64,000 nucleotides of DNA from a virus, in IMG/VR virus record IMGVR_UViG_3300020055_000003, positions 1-64,000 of that record; one strand, given 5' to 3'. Below are positions 1-8,693 of this stretch, in pieces. A program made the position numbers and the translations under genes. Each line of letters begins with the position of its first letter. The stretch's first letter is position 1. The notes beneath the pieces were generated by a model. It had not been told where the DNA came from, did not search any database, and worked only from the letters and a program-made list of their open reading frames with translations.

Positions 1-558
1 CTTGTTGGAAACACTACTGGATCAACCACTCAGGCTAAGTTTGCTAATACTAAGTCAATGTATTTTGATGGAAGCGGTGATTATGTAAGTATTGCAAGCA
101 ATCCGGCATTTGGTTTTGGCACTGGTGATTTTACAATAGAGTTTTGGACTTATTGGGGTGGTACATTAAATACAGGAAATGGTGGCGCTTTTGTAGGACT
201 CAGATCAGCTGTGGCAGCAGAGGCACTCGTTGTCTACTTAAGCACATCAGGTGAAATTATGTTTTATGATGGTCCTGCAAATGTAGAGGTTGGTTCTGGA
301 GTTACTATAACCCAAGAATGGACACATATTGCCCTTACTAGAGAGAGCGGATTATGGAGAATATTTGTTAATGGAACACTCGGCGCAACAAGAAATAGCA
401 GTACCGATTTAGGTAGTTCGAAGCCTTGCCGAATAGGTCAAGCCGTAAATGGTACGACAACTTCGTATCACGGATATATTCAAGATTTAAGAGTCACTAA
501 AGGTCTTGCAAGATACACCGCAAACTTTACACCGCCAACAGAACCACTAAAAGGATAA
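1..558 (+). CDS. LamG/concanavalin-A-like tail protein, 3' part
   Basis: The frame is open to the first base, so the N terminus lies outside the window. The visible part is a single LamG-type jelly-roll domain: it opens with AKFANTKSMYFDGSGDYVSI and ends YIQDLRVTKGLARYT...PLKG, the usual start and end of this fold in marine phage tail and fibre proteins. The role is probably glycan or surface binding at the virion tail (family knowledge). A second protein with the same AKFANTKSMYF start and a similar C-terminal ending lies on the minus strand at the right end of the window, so the two are paralogous modules. A late-type promoter follows before gp13. Confidence 0.75.
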   Translation, partial: LVGNTTGSTTQAKFANTKSMYFDGSGDYVSIASNPAFGFGTGDFTIEFWTYWGGTLNTGNGGAFVGLRSAVAAEALVVYLSTSGEIMFYDGPANVEVGSGVTITQEWTHIALTRESGLWRIFVNGTLGATRNSSTDLGSSKPCRIGQAVNGTTTSYHGYIQDLRVTKGLARYTANFTPPTEPLKG

Positions 559-569
559 ACTCAAAAACA

Positions 570-577
570 TATAAATA
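570..577 (+). promoter_or_regulatory. T4-like late promoter (TATAAATA) before gp13
   Basis: TATAAATA lies 24 bases before the gp13 start, followed by an AGAGAGG ribosome site. It matches the T4-type late promoter element read by the gp55 sigma factor, which is itself encoded in this window. Confidence 0.7.
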
Positions 578-600
578 GTCATATCAAAGAGAGGTATGAC

Positions 601-1347
601 ATGGCCGTAGTTACATCCAGAACAGAATTCAAATCTTATTGTCTAAGAAAATTGGGTTCTCCCGTAATTCAAATAAATGTAGCAGATGAACAGGTAGAAG
701 ATAGAATTGATGATGCATTGGAGTATTATCAAGATTATCACTATGATGCAGTTGAAGATACATATCTTGCACATCAAATTACTCAGACGGATATGGATAA
801 TAAATACATTCCTATCAATAATAATATTATTGGTATCAAACAAGTAATTCCTTTATTTCAATCGGAAAATAGTTCAACAAATATGTTTGATATTAGATAT
901 CAACTTTTCTTGAATGATGTTTATGATTTACAAAGTGCAGAAATGTTGACTTATCAACTAACACAAGATCATCTTCAAATGGTAAATGAAATCATTACTG
1001 GAAGAGTTCCAATTCGTTATAATAGACATGTGAATAAATTATATCTTGATATTGATTGGACTGCTGCTGTTAGTGTAGGAGAAAATATTATCATAGAAGC
1101 AACAAGAGTTATAGACCCAGACACATATACTGATGTATGGAATGATAGATGGCTTAAAAGGTATGCAACTGCTCTTATTAAAAAACAATGGGGAGAAAAT
1201 CTAACAAAATACGAAGGTGTTCAATTGCCTGGCGGAATTACTTTCAATGGTAGTAGAATTTTAGATGAAGCAAATCAAGAAATTGAAAAGTTGGAACAGG
1301 AAATGTCTTTAAGTTACGAGCTTCCAGTAGATATCATGGTAGGATAA
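601..1347 (+). CDS. 13: Neck protein gp13
   Basis: 248 residues. The N-terminal segment (SYCLRKLGSPVIQINVADEQ followed by VEDRIDDALEYYQDYH) is typical of gp13 of marine T4-like phages. In T4, gp13 and gp14 form the neck that completes the DNA-filled head and makes it able to join a tail. It is shorter than T4 gp13 (about 309 residues), as is usual in marine relatives. It sits first in the 13-14-15-16-17 order, 1 nt before gp14, and is served by a TATAAATA late promoter. Assignment rests on sequence flavour and synteny. Confidence 0.85.
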   Translation: MAVVTSRTEFKSYCLRKLGSPVIQINVADEQVEDRIDDALEYYQDYHYDAVEDTYLAHQITQTDMDNKYIPINNNIIGIKQVIPLFQSENSSTNMFDIRYQLFLNDVYDLQSAEMLTYQLTQDHLQMVNEIITGRVPIRYNRHVNKLYLDIDWTAAVSVGENIIIEATRVIDPDTYTDVWNDRWLKRYATALIKKQWGENLTKYEGVQLPGGITFNGSRILDEANQEIEKLEQEMSLSYELPVDIMVG

Positions 1348-1348
1348 G

Positions 1349-1999
1349 ATGGCAACTAATCCTTATATAAACACTATCAACTTTACGGCTGAACAGGATT
1401 TGATTGGAAATCTAGTAATAGAATCGATTCAAATGCATGGACAAGATTTTATATATGTTCCAAGACAGATTGTAAATGAAGATACAATATTTAATGAAGA
1501 TACATTGAGTTCGTTCACTGAAACACATACTATAGAAATGCATATAGAAAGTGTTGATGGGTTTGAAGGTGAGGGTGATATGTTATCTAAATTTGGATTG
1601 GAAGTTAGAGATCAGCTAATTACAACTGTTTCGATAAGTAGATTTACTGAAGTCACATCAACTGAAAGACCAAAAGTTGGAGATTTATTATATTTTCCCA
1701 TAACAGATAAAGTTTTTGAAATTAAGTTTGTCGAAGATGAGGTTCCATTTTTTCAACTTGGAAAAATGCATGTATATCGATTAACATGTGAATTATTCTC
1801 ATGGGCAAGAGAAACAATCAATACTGGAATAAACGAAATTGATAATAACTTTATTGCGCCCGCACAACCGGCAGCTGCGGTTGATAGTACAGTAGATAAT
1901 TCACCAGATCCAGACACGCAACTTATTCCATTGTCTCCACAAACAGTCGATGGTGTCATTGACTTTACGAAAACAAATCCATTTAGTGAGGATTACTAA
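1349..1999 (+). CDS. 14: Neck protein gp14
   Basis: 216 residues, between gp13 and gp15 as in T4 (T4 gp14 is about 256 residues). It is predicted to form the neck/head-completion complex with gp13. The C-terminal 40 residues are rich in Pro, Ala, Asp and Ser (around PAQPAAAVDSTVDNSPDPD) and look like a flexible tail. Its stop codon overlaps the gp15 start by one base, suggesting translational coupling. No catalytic motif is visible; the call depends mainly on position and general resemblance. Confidence 0.8.
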   Translation: MATNPYINTINFTAEQDLIGNLVIESIQMHGQDFIYVPRQIVNEDTIFNEDTLSSFTETHTIEMHIESVDGFEGEGDMLSKFGLEVRDQLITTVSISRFTEVTSTERPKVGDLLYFPITDKVFEIKFVEDEVPFFQLGKMHVYRLTCELFSWARETINTGINEIDNNFIAPAQPAAAVDSTVDNSPDPDTQLIPLSPQTVDGVIDFTKTNPFSEDY

Positions 2000-2763
2000 T
2001 GTTAGGTAATGCACATTTTTATAGAAGCACAATTAGAAATTATGTGATTGCATTTGGTTCTATATTCAACGATATAGATATAGAAAAAACTGACGCGAAT
2101 GGAAATGTTTTACAAGTTATTAGAGTTCCTATCTCATATGGGCCGACAGAAAAATATCTTTCAAGAATTAATAAAATAACTACAACTGGAGATCCAGCAA
2201 TTGTTCTACCAAGAATGAGTTTTGAAATTTCTGGTTTTAATTATGCAGCGGATAGAAAATTACCAAAAATTAAAAAATTATCAAAACAAAATTCCTCTGA
2301 TGCAGATAAGAAGAATCTTGTGTATCAACCAGTTCCATATGATATTGGATTTACACTTTCTATTATGACAAAAAATGCGGATGACGCAATGCAAATTGTG
2401 GAACAAATTCTTCCATATTTTACTCCATCATTTATTATTCCAATTAAAGAAGCAAATGAACTAGGTATCGTAAGAGATACAGCTCTTACATTAGAGTCTG
2501 TAGATTATTCTGATGATTATGAAGGCGACTATATATCTAGAAGAGCTCTCATTTGGACATTAGGATTTAATATGTCTGGTTATCTATATGGATTACCAAG
2601 AGAACAAAAAATTATTAGAACTGCAACTACAAATGTAAAAGGATTGCCAGATCAGACTACACAGTTTTCTAAAAGTACAATTACTACAGACCCAATTGAT
2701 GCGCGGAGTACAGACAATTATACTTTCATAGAAACTTATGATGATTACTTTGGGGATGAATAA
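1999..2763 (+). CDS. 15: Tail sheath stabiliser / tail terminator gp15
   Basis: 254 residues, close to T4 gp15 (about 272). The N-terminal pattern (YRSTIRNYVIAFGSIFNDI followed by VPISYGPTEKYL) is characteristic of gp15 of T4-like phages. gp15 caps the tail and sheath and joins them to the neck. The reading overlaps gp14 and gp16 by one base each (TAATG junctions), so the 13-16 block is probably translated as a coupled unit under late control. Confidence 0.87.
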   Translation: MLGNAHFYRSTIRNYVIAFGSIFNDIDIEKTDANGNVLQVIRVPISYGPTEKYLSRINKITTTGDPAIVLPRMSFEISGFNYAADRKLPKIKKLSKQNSSDADKKNLVYQPVPYDIGFTLSIMTKNADDAMQIVEQILPYFTPSFIIPIKEANELGIVRDTALTLESVDYSDDYEGDYISRRALIWTLGFNMSGYLYGLPREQKIIRTATTNVKGLPDQTTQFSKSTITTDPIDARSTDNYTFIETYDDYFGDE

Positions 2764-3221
2764 TGAAAAAGACATTGAATGATAAATTAAGTGATTATTT
2801 AGAAATAGAAAATAAAATTGAAGAACAATCTAAAGAAATAATCGAAAAACAAAAAAGTAATATTGAACAATATTCTACAAGAGATCAAAGAAGTCAGGAT
2901 TTGTTTGATGATTATAACGATCATAGAGATACATTGAAAGACTTGGTTTCTATGGGACAAGAGAGTTTAGCCAGTTTGATTCAATTAGCAAAAGAGAGCG
3001 AACATCCAAGAGCATATGAGGTTGCGGGACAACTGATGAAAACAACTGGCGAGTTAACAAAAGACTTGATCGAATTACAACTCACTATGAATAAAATTGA
3101 AAACACAAAAGATGGCGGAAAACCCGCCAAGGTCACAAACAATGCTATTTTTGTTGGAAACACAAACGACTTGTTAGAGACTCTAAGAGGAAAAAATAGA
3201 GAAGAAAAATCTGATGAGTAG
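2763..3221 (+). CDS. 16: Small terminase subunit gp16
   Basis: 152 residues, highly charged and mostly helical, with a long predicted coiled coil in the first 60 residues (many Glu, Lys and Gln). T4 gp16 (about 164 residues) forms a ring that binds DNA ends and stimulates the gp17 motor during late genome packaging. It lies directly upstream of gp17 and overlaps it by 8 nt. No enzymatic motif is expected or seen. Confidence 0.85.
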   Translation: MKKTLNDKLSDYLEIENKIEEQSKEIIEKQKSNIEQYSTRDQRSQDLFDDYNDHRDTLKDLVSMGQESLASLIQLAKESEHPRAYEVAGQLMKTTGELTKDLIELQLTMNKIENTKDGGKPAKVTNNAIFVGNTNDLLETLRGKNREEKSDE

Positions 3222-4842
3222 TGACATTTATTTAAACAATCCAAATTTAAAGGCTGTTGGAGTAGAAATAGATTGGAGTGAAGAACAGGCAGCAGAATAT
3301 GTAAAATGTATGGAAGATCCTGTGCATTTTGTAAAAACATATATGAAAATTGTGAATGTTGATAAAGGACTTGTAAATTTTGAGTTATATCCATTCCAAG
3401 AAAAAATGATACGTTCTTTCAATGAAAACCGTTTTACTATCTGTAAGATTGGTAGACAGTCTGGAAAATCAATTACATGTATTGCATTTTTCTTACACTA
3501 TATTCTTTTTAATAAAGATGTGTCGGTTGCATTGCTTGCAAACAAATTGGCTACTGCAAGGGAATTGTTGAGTAGACTGCAAAGAGCATATGAAAATTTA
3601 CCTCATTGGTTGCAACAGGGAGTGATGGTTTGGAACAAGGGCTCTATTGAATTAGAAAATGGAGCAAAGGTTTTGGCAGCTGCCACATCTTCAAGTGCAA
3701 TTCGGGGTGGTTCGTATAACATTCTTTTCTTAGACGAATTCGCATTTGTTCCAAATGAAATTGCCGAAGAGTTTTTTAATTCTGTGTATCCTACAATTTC
3801 ATCTGGACAATCTACAAAGGTTATTATTGTTTCTACTCCACAAGGAATGAATCACTTTTATAAATTATGGGTAGACGCAGAAGAAGGAAGAAATACATAT
3901 AATCCAATATCTGTTCATTGGAGTGAAGTTCCTGGCCGAGATGAAAAGTGGAAACAAACTACAATTAAAAATACAAGTCCAGAACAGTTTAGACAAGAAT
4001 TTGATACGGAATTTTTAGGCAGCACAAACACATTAATAAATGTGACGAAATTGAAAAATATGCCATATAAAAATCCAAGAAAAGTTGGAGAAAATGGAAA
4101 CTTAAAAATATATGGATTTCCGAAAGAAGGAAAAACTTATTTTTGTACAGTTGATGTTTCAAGAGGAAAGGGTGGAGATTATTCTGCATTTTCTATTTTT
4201 GATGCTTCCGAAGTTCCATATACACAGGTTGTAACTTATAGATCTAATAATGTCCCTCCATTAGTTTATCCAACTATTATAAGAAGAGTTGCTCAAATGT
4301 ATAATGAGGCTTATATATTAATAGAGGTAAATGATGTTGGCCAACAAGTGAGTGACATCTTATATCACGATATGGAATATGAGAATCTAATAAGTATTAA
4401 CAGCGATACAAGAAAAGGACAAAGTATAAGTTCTGGATTTTCAGGAAGAACAACAACTATGGGAATTCGCACAACCAAGGCTACAAAGAAAATTGGTTGT
4501 ATGAATATGAAAAGTTTAATAGAAGAAGATAAATTAATCATAAAAGATTTTGATACTATCAATGAATTGACATCTTTTGTTTCTAAAGGTCATAAATATG
4601 AAGCAGAGACAGGAAAATTTGATGATTTGGTAGACACCTTAATTTTGTTTTCGTGGATGACAACCGATAGTTTTTTCAAAGAACTATGTGACTTAGATAC
4701 TAGACAAGAAATATACGAAGAAAGATTAAGACACTTAGAAGAGAATATGTTACCATTTGGATTTATTTCATCATCAAATTCCGCTGATATTTTTGTGGAT
4801 GATGATGGAGATGTATGGACTACAGATGGCATGAATGTGTAA
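3214..4842 (+). CDS. 17: Large terminase subunit gp17 (packaging ATPase/nuclease)
   Basis: 542 residues. The Walker A variant GRQSGKS lies at about residues 80-86 and the Walker B/catalytic Glu is in LFLDEFAFV at about 170. The C-terminal RNase H-like nuclease shows its acidic residues in TVDVSRGKGGDYS, LIEVND and FDDLVDTL. It packages DNA into the prohead through the portal and cuts concatemers. It is somewhat shorter than T4 gp17 (about 610). The ATG lies inside the end of gp16. All expected active-site residues are present. Confidence 0.96.
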   Translation: MSSDIYLNNPNLKAVGVEIDWSEEQAAEYVKCMEDPVHFVKTYMKIVNVDKGLVNFELYPFQEKMIRSFNENRFTICKIGRQSGKSITCIAFFLHYILFNKDVSVALLANKLATARELLSRLQRAYENLPHWLQQGVMVWNKGSIELENGAKVLAAATSSSAIRGGSYNILFLDEFAFVPNEIAEEFFNSVYPTISSGQSTKVIIVSTPQGMNHFYKLWVDAEEGRNTYNPISVHWSEVPGRDEKWKQTTIKNTSPEQFRQEFDTEFLGSTNTLINVTKLKNMPYKNPRKVGENGNLKIYGFPKEGKTYFCTVDVSRGKGGDYSAFSIFDASEVPYTQVVTYRSNNVPPLVYPTIIRRVAQMYNEAYILIEVNDVGQQVSDILYHDMEYENLISINSDTRKGQSISSGFSGRTTTMGIRTTKATKKIGCMNMKSLIEEDKLIIKDFDTINELTSFVSKGHKYEAETGKFDDLVDTLILFSWMTTDSFFKELCDLDTRQEIYEERLRHLEENMLPFGFISSSNSADIFVDDDGDVWTTDGMNV

Positions 4843-4863
4843 TTGTGGTGAGTTTAATGTTTT

Positions 4864-4871
4864 TATAAATA
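4864..4871 (+). promoter_or_regulatory. Late promoter (TATAAATA) before tail sheath gene
   Basis: TATAAATA is followed by AAATAG in the 71-base gap between gp17 and gp18, with an AAGGAGAT ribosome site just before the gp18 ATG. Consistent with strong late expression of the sheath protein. Confidence 0.72.
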
Positions 4872-4913
4872 AATAGAAAATAACTTTATAATTTAATCAA
4901 AGGAGATAAAAAA

Positions 4914-7900
4914 ATGGCATTCCAAGTAAGTCCTGGCGTTAACATTTCTGAAATTGATGCATCTACTAGCGTTCCAGCCTTAGTTACTAACATTGGTGCT
5001 ATGGTTGGGAGATTTTCTAAAGGACCAGTTGGTCAAATCACAGAAGTCTCCAGCGAAGAAGAATTGGTGACAATTTTTGGCAAACCAAACAATGCAAATT
5101 ATAAATCATGGTTTACGGCTGCGAATTTCTTAACATACTCAAACTCTTTAAAAATAGTTAGAGTTGCAAATGATTCAGCAGTAGCACAAGCTAATAAGGC
5201 TCTAAATGCAGTATCAGGTAAAGTTACAGTTTCTTCTGCGACAGCAGGAACACAAACAGCAACAGGTACAGCAGAGTCATCAACTACAATATATGGTTCA
5301 TCTGCACAAACATTTACTGCTGCAATCACAGGTTCAGTTCAGTCATTTGACCTTTTTGATGGGGTAAATGATGGTACTAACGATCAATATTTACTTCCTC
5401 GTTTGGATAATACAAGCGCATTGGTTACTGCAAATGGTTCAGCGGCCGGCACAGACACAAATATAAGAGACTTGATTGCATCTGATGTAACGGTTTCTGT
5501 TAGAGGTGTTGGAGAAACATCTGGCGGTCTAGTTCCAGCATCGAGATATGCTTTAGCTACTGGTACAAATTCTGGTGATGTTACTAAAATCACACTTCAG
5601 GAAGTTATTGGTGATAATTCTAACTCCGGCCCTTGGTATATTCATGCTCAAGCAAACGCAGCATGGAAAACAGATGGAACAGGATATGCAACAGGTGGGT
5701 TCTTCTATCCACTATATACAAGAATGACTGATGCAAACGCAGCTGATTCTGCAGCGGGCGGTACTGGTTCTTCACACGGCCATTACTTCTCAAAATATGC
5801 TAGTGCGTTTGACTCAAGTTCAATTGCAGCTAACACTATCACACTAACAAATGCAAATCATGGATTTGCACAAGGAGATGTTGTAATCTTTAAAGAAGGA
5901 ACAGCAGGTGATACTTTAGGACTTACAGATGGAACATCATATTATGTTGCAAGTGTAAGCGGTGCTGCTGTAACACTATCTGAAACATATACATATTCTA
6001 CTAATACAGCTGGCGCAGAAATCGCTCTTTCAGCTGGCGCACAAGCAGACCATATGTTACATAAAGTATTTTATATGCCAGACCTTTCTACTTTGGCTGT
6101 ACACGAAGGAGCTGCTGCACCAGCAGACACAAATATTCTTCTTTGGGCAAACAATAATGACGAAGTAGTTATTGCTGTAGCACTACAACAATCACACTTG
6201 ATGGATACAGCGCCTGGTTCATATGCAGTTCAAAATGGACTCGTAACAGCAACTAACAGTGTTGATGGTGCATATTCGGCATCTGACTTTACAGTTTCAG
6301 CAAATAGTACGACTATTACATTTACATCAAATGCACCAGCAACTGGAGAAACAGTAACAGTTATAGTCCCTGCGAGAAGATCGTTTCCATTGTCTCCAGC
6401 AGTAAATTCAACAACAGGACAAACTCTAGAAGTTGATGTTGCTGGAACTGCACAAGTTTCTGGAACCGATTTCACACTATCAGCTGATGGTGCAACGGTA
6501 ACTTTCTCAACTGCCCCAGCAGACGCGGCCGCGATTACTTTCACAATCAGAAACGCAGCTGCTAATTCATTCTCATATACTGGAGCAACTCTCTATATCA
6601 AAAATGATGATGATTTTGATAATAATTTTGGGTTTGGTGCGGCAGTTGCAAATGGTCATGAATTTGCAGCGAAACATCCAGGCACATGGGCAAATGGCAT
6701 GAAAGTGTATATTGTAGATGAAACTACATATACAAACTTTAAAACCACAAATCCTGCAATTGCCTCTGCACTCAAAGGTGTACCAAGAGCAAATGACATG
6801 ACAATTGATTTGACAGCATCAAATCCAGTGGGAACCCCAGATAACGAAAAACTCACACAAGGAATTTCGTTGGTCGTAACAATGACTGACCCACAAACTG
6901 GAACTGAAAGAGTTGTTGAAACTATCGAAGAGATGTCAAAGGCAGCAAATGGTAAAACAGAAGTTGGTGAAAATCGTTACTATGTAAATGTTATCAACTC
7001 CTCATCAAATTGGGTAAAAATTCTTAATCATCCAATTGCAAATGGTGATTGGGGCGGTGATATTGTTGTAAGTAATGGAGGCAGTGTTGCTTCTAAGAGA
7101 TCATTTGCAACATTGGCGACTTCTGGAAACACAGATGGAACTGAACTGTTCATTTCTCGCCCATTTGGTGGTGGACAAGATGGTATTACTCCAACTGTTC
7201 AACAGTTTCAAGCCGGATATGACATGTATGCAGACGCAGAAAATGTAGACGTAGGTTTCATTTTACAGGGCGAAATGGCAGATGTAGCAGATAGTTTGGC
7301 TGCAGCGCAAGGTGCAGTTGGACACATCATTGATATCGCAATCTCAAGAAAAGATGCAATCGCATGTATTTCTCCTAGAGAAACAGATGTTGCCGCTGAT
7401 AGAGATGCGATGTCTAGTGACAATACTATTGCATTCTTCCAAGGTGTTAAATCAAGCAACTATGCATTCGCAGACTCAAACTACAAATATATGAGTGATA
7501 AATTTAATAATACATATAGATATGTTCCATTCAATGGAGATACTGCTGGATTGATGGTTAGAAGTGAATTGGAAAGAGATGCTTGGTATTCTCCAGCCGG
7601 ATTTAATCGCGGTGTATATAGAGGCGTAGTAAAAACTATGCAAAATCAAACAAAAGCAGACAGAGATGCGCTTTATTCAGCAGCAATTAACCCTGTTGTT
7701 AGTTTTGCTGGACAAGGAACTGTTCTGTTTGGTGACAAAACCTTCACACAAAAACCATCTGCATTTAGTAGAATTAATGTTAGAAGATTGTTTATTGTTC
7801 TTGAGAAATCTATTGCAACTGCTGCTAAATTCACTCTATTCGAATTCAACGACGAATTCACAAGATCTCAGTTTACATCTCTTATCGAACCATTCTTGAG

Positions 7901-8099
7901 AGATGTACAAGGTCGCCGTGGAATTTATGATTTTAAAGTTGTCTGTGACGCAACAAACAACACAAGTGAAGTGATAGATAGAAACGAATTTATTGGAGAC
8001 ATCTTTATTCAGCCTGCAAGATCAATCAACTTTATCCAACTCAACTTTGTTGCAGTTAGGACAGGCGTTGATTTCAATGAAATTGTTGGTGCAGTTTAA
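4914..8099 (+). CDS. 18: Tail sheath protein gp18, enlarged
   Basis: 1061 residues against about 659 in T4. The conserved core is recognisable at the N terminus (SPGVNISEID, then GRFSKGPVGQI) and over the last 400 residues, which include ERDAWYSPAGFNRGV, INVRRLFIVLEKSI and IQPARSINFIQLNFVAVRTG. The middle, roughly residues 100-650, is Ala/Thr/Ser/Gly-rich and contains a β-rich module (TLTNANHGFAQGDVVIF) of the type found in marine phage structural proteins, plus Ig-like repeats. These extra domains should project from the contractile sheath. A late promoter and a strong ribosome site lie upstream; gp19 follows after 29 nt. Confidence 0.93.
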   Translation: MAFQVSPGVNISEIDASTSVPALVTNIGAMVGRFSKGPVGQITEVSSEEELVTIFGKPNNANYKSWFTAANFLTYSNSLKIVRVANDSAVAQANKALNAVSGKVTVSSATAGTQTATGTAESSTTIYGSSAQTFTAAITGSVQSFDLFDGVNDGTNDQYLLPRLDNTSALVTANGSAAGTDTNIRDLIASDVTVSVRGVGETSGGLVPASRYALATGTNSGDVTKITLQEVIGDNSNSGPWYIHAQANAAWKTDGTGYATGGFFYPLYTRMTDANAADSAAGGTGSSHGHYFSKYASAFDSSSIAANTITLTNANHGFAQGDVVIFKEGTAGDTLGLTDGTSYYVASVSGAAVTLSETYTYSTNTAGAEIALSAGAQADHMLHKVFYMPDLSTLAVHEGAAAPADTNILLWANNNDEVVIAVALQQSHLMDTAPGSYAVQNGLVTATNSVDGAYSASDFTVSANSTTITFTSNAPATGETVTVIVPARRSFPLSPAVNSTTGQTLEVDVAGTAQVSGTDFTLSADGATVTFSTAPADAAAITFTIRNAAANSFSYTGATLYIKNDDDFDNNFGFGAAVANGHEFAAKHPGTWANGMKVYIVDETTYTNFKTTNPAIASALKGVPRANDMTIDLTASNPVGTPDNEKLTQGISLVVTMTDPQTGTERVVETIEEMSKAANGKTEVGENRYYVNVINSSSNWVKILNHPIANGDWGGDIVVSNGGSVASKRSFATLATSGNTDGTELFISRPFGGGQDGITPTVQQFQAGYDMYADAENVDVGFILQGEMADVADSLAAAQGAVGHIIDIAISRKDAIACISPRETDVAADRDAMSSDNTIAFFQGVKSSNYAFADSNYKYMSDKFNNTYRYVPFNGDTAGLMVRSELERDAWYSPAGFNRGVYRGVVKTMQNQTKADRDALYSAAINPVVSFAGQGTVLFGDKTFTQKPSAFSRINVRRLFIVLEKSIATAAKFTLFEFNDEFTRSQFTSLIEPFLRDVQGRRGIYDFKVVCDATNNTSEVIDRNEFIGDIFIQPARSINFIQLNFVAVRTGVDFNEIVGAV

Positions 8100-8107
8100 T
8101 ATAAATA
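8100..8107 (+). promoter_or_regulatory. Late promoter (TATAAATA) before tail tube gene
   Basis: TATAAATA overlaps the last base of the gp18 stop and precedes an ATAGGAG ribosome site for gp19. It would give the tube gene its own late start in addition to read-through from gp18. Confidence 0.68.
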
Positions 8108-8128
8108 GATTAAAATAGGAGATAATAA

Positions 8129-8665
8129 ATGGCATTCAACATAGAAACATTCAAATCAAATTTTGGGGATGGTGGTGCAAGACCCAATCTATTCAGAGTA
8201 CAGCTTACTATGCCAACTGGCGTAACACCATTACCAGACAATGCCGCGTTTCTTGTTCGTTCCGCACAAGTTCCTTCGTCCACCATTGCACAGGTGGACG
8301 TGCCATACTATGGTAGACAGGTAAGAGTGGCTGGAAATAGAACTTTCGAACCGTGGACGGTGACAATTCTAAATAGAGAAGATTTCAATGTAAGAAATCG
8401 TCTTGAACAGTGGATGAACAATATCAATTCACACAATGGAAACACAACCACATATGCTGGCCAGGGATATAAAAGTGATGCTATTGTAGAACACTTTGGT
8501 AAAGCTGGAGAAGGTGACATTATTGCAAGATATGAATTTAGAGGTTTATTCCCAACAGAATTATCATCAATTGAATTATCATGGGATACAAATGATGTTG
8601 TAGAAGAATTTACATGTACTTTTGCCTACGATTATTGGCAACACAGCGGCGTAGTAAGTTCTTAA
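8129..8665 (+). CDS. 19: Tail tube protein gp19
   Basis: 178 residues, near T4 gp19 (about 163). The sequence has the usual features of the family: an early GGARPNLFRVQLTMP stretch, PYYGRQVRVAGNRTFEPW in the middle, and a C-terminal EEFTCTFAYDYWQ. It polymerises into the inner tube of the contractile tail. It follows the sheath gene, as in T4. Confidence 0.93.
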   Translation: MAFNIETFKSNFGDGGARPNLFRVQLTMPTGVTPLPDNAAFLVRSAQVPSSTIAQVDVPYYGRQVRVAGNRTFEPWTVTILNREDFNVRNRLEQWMNNINSHNGNTTTYAGQGYKSDAIVEHFGKAGEGDIIARYEFRGLFPTELSSIELSWDTNDVVEEFTCTFAYDYWQHSGVVSS

Positions 8666-8693
8666 GCAACTCAACTAGTTATTGGAATATAGT

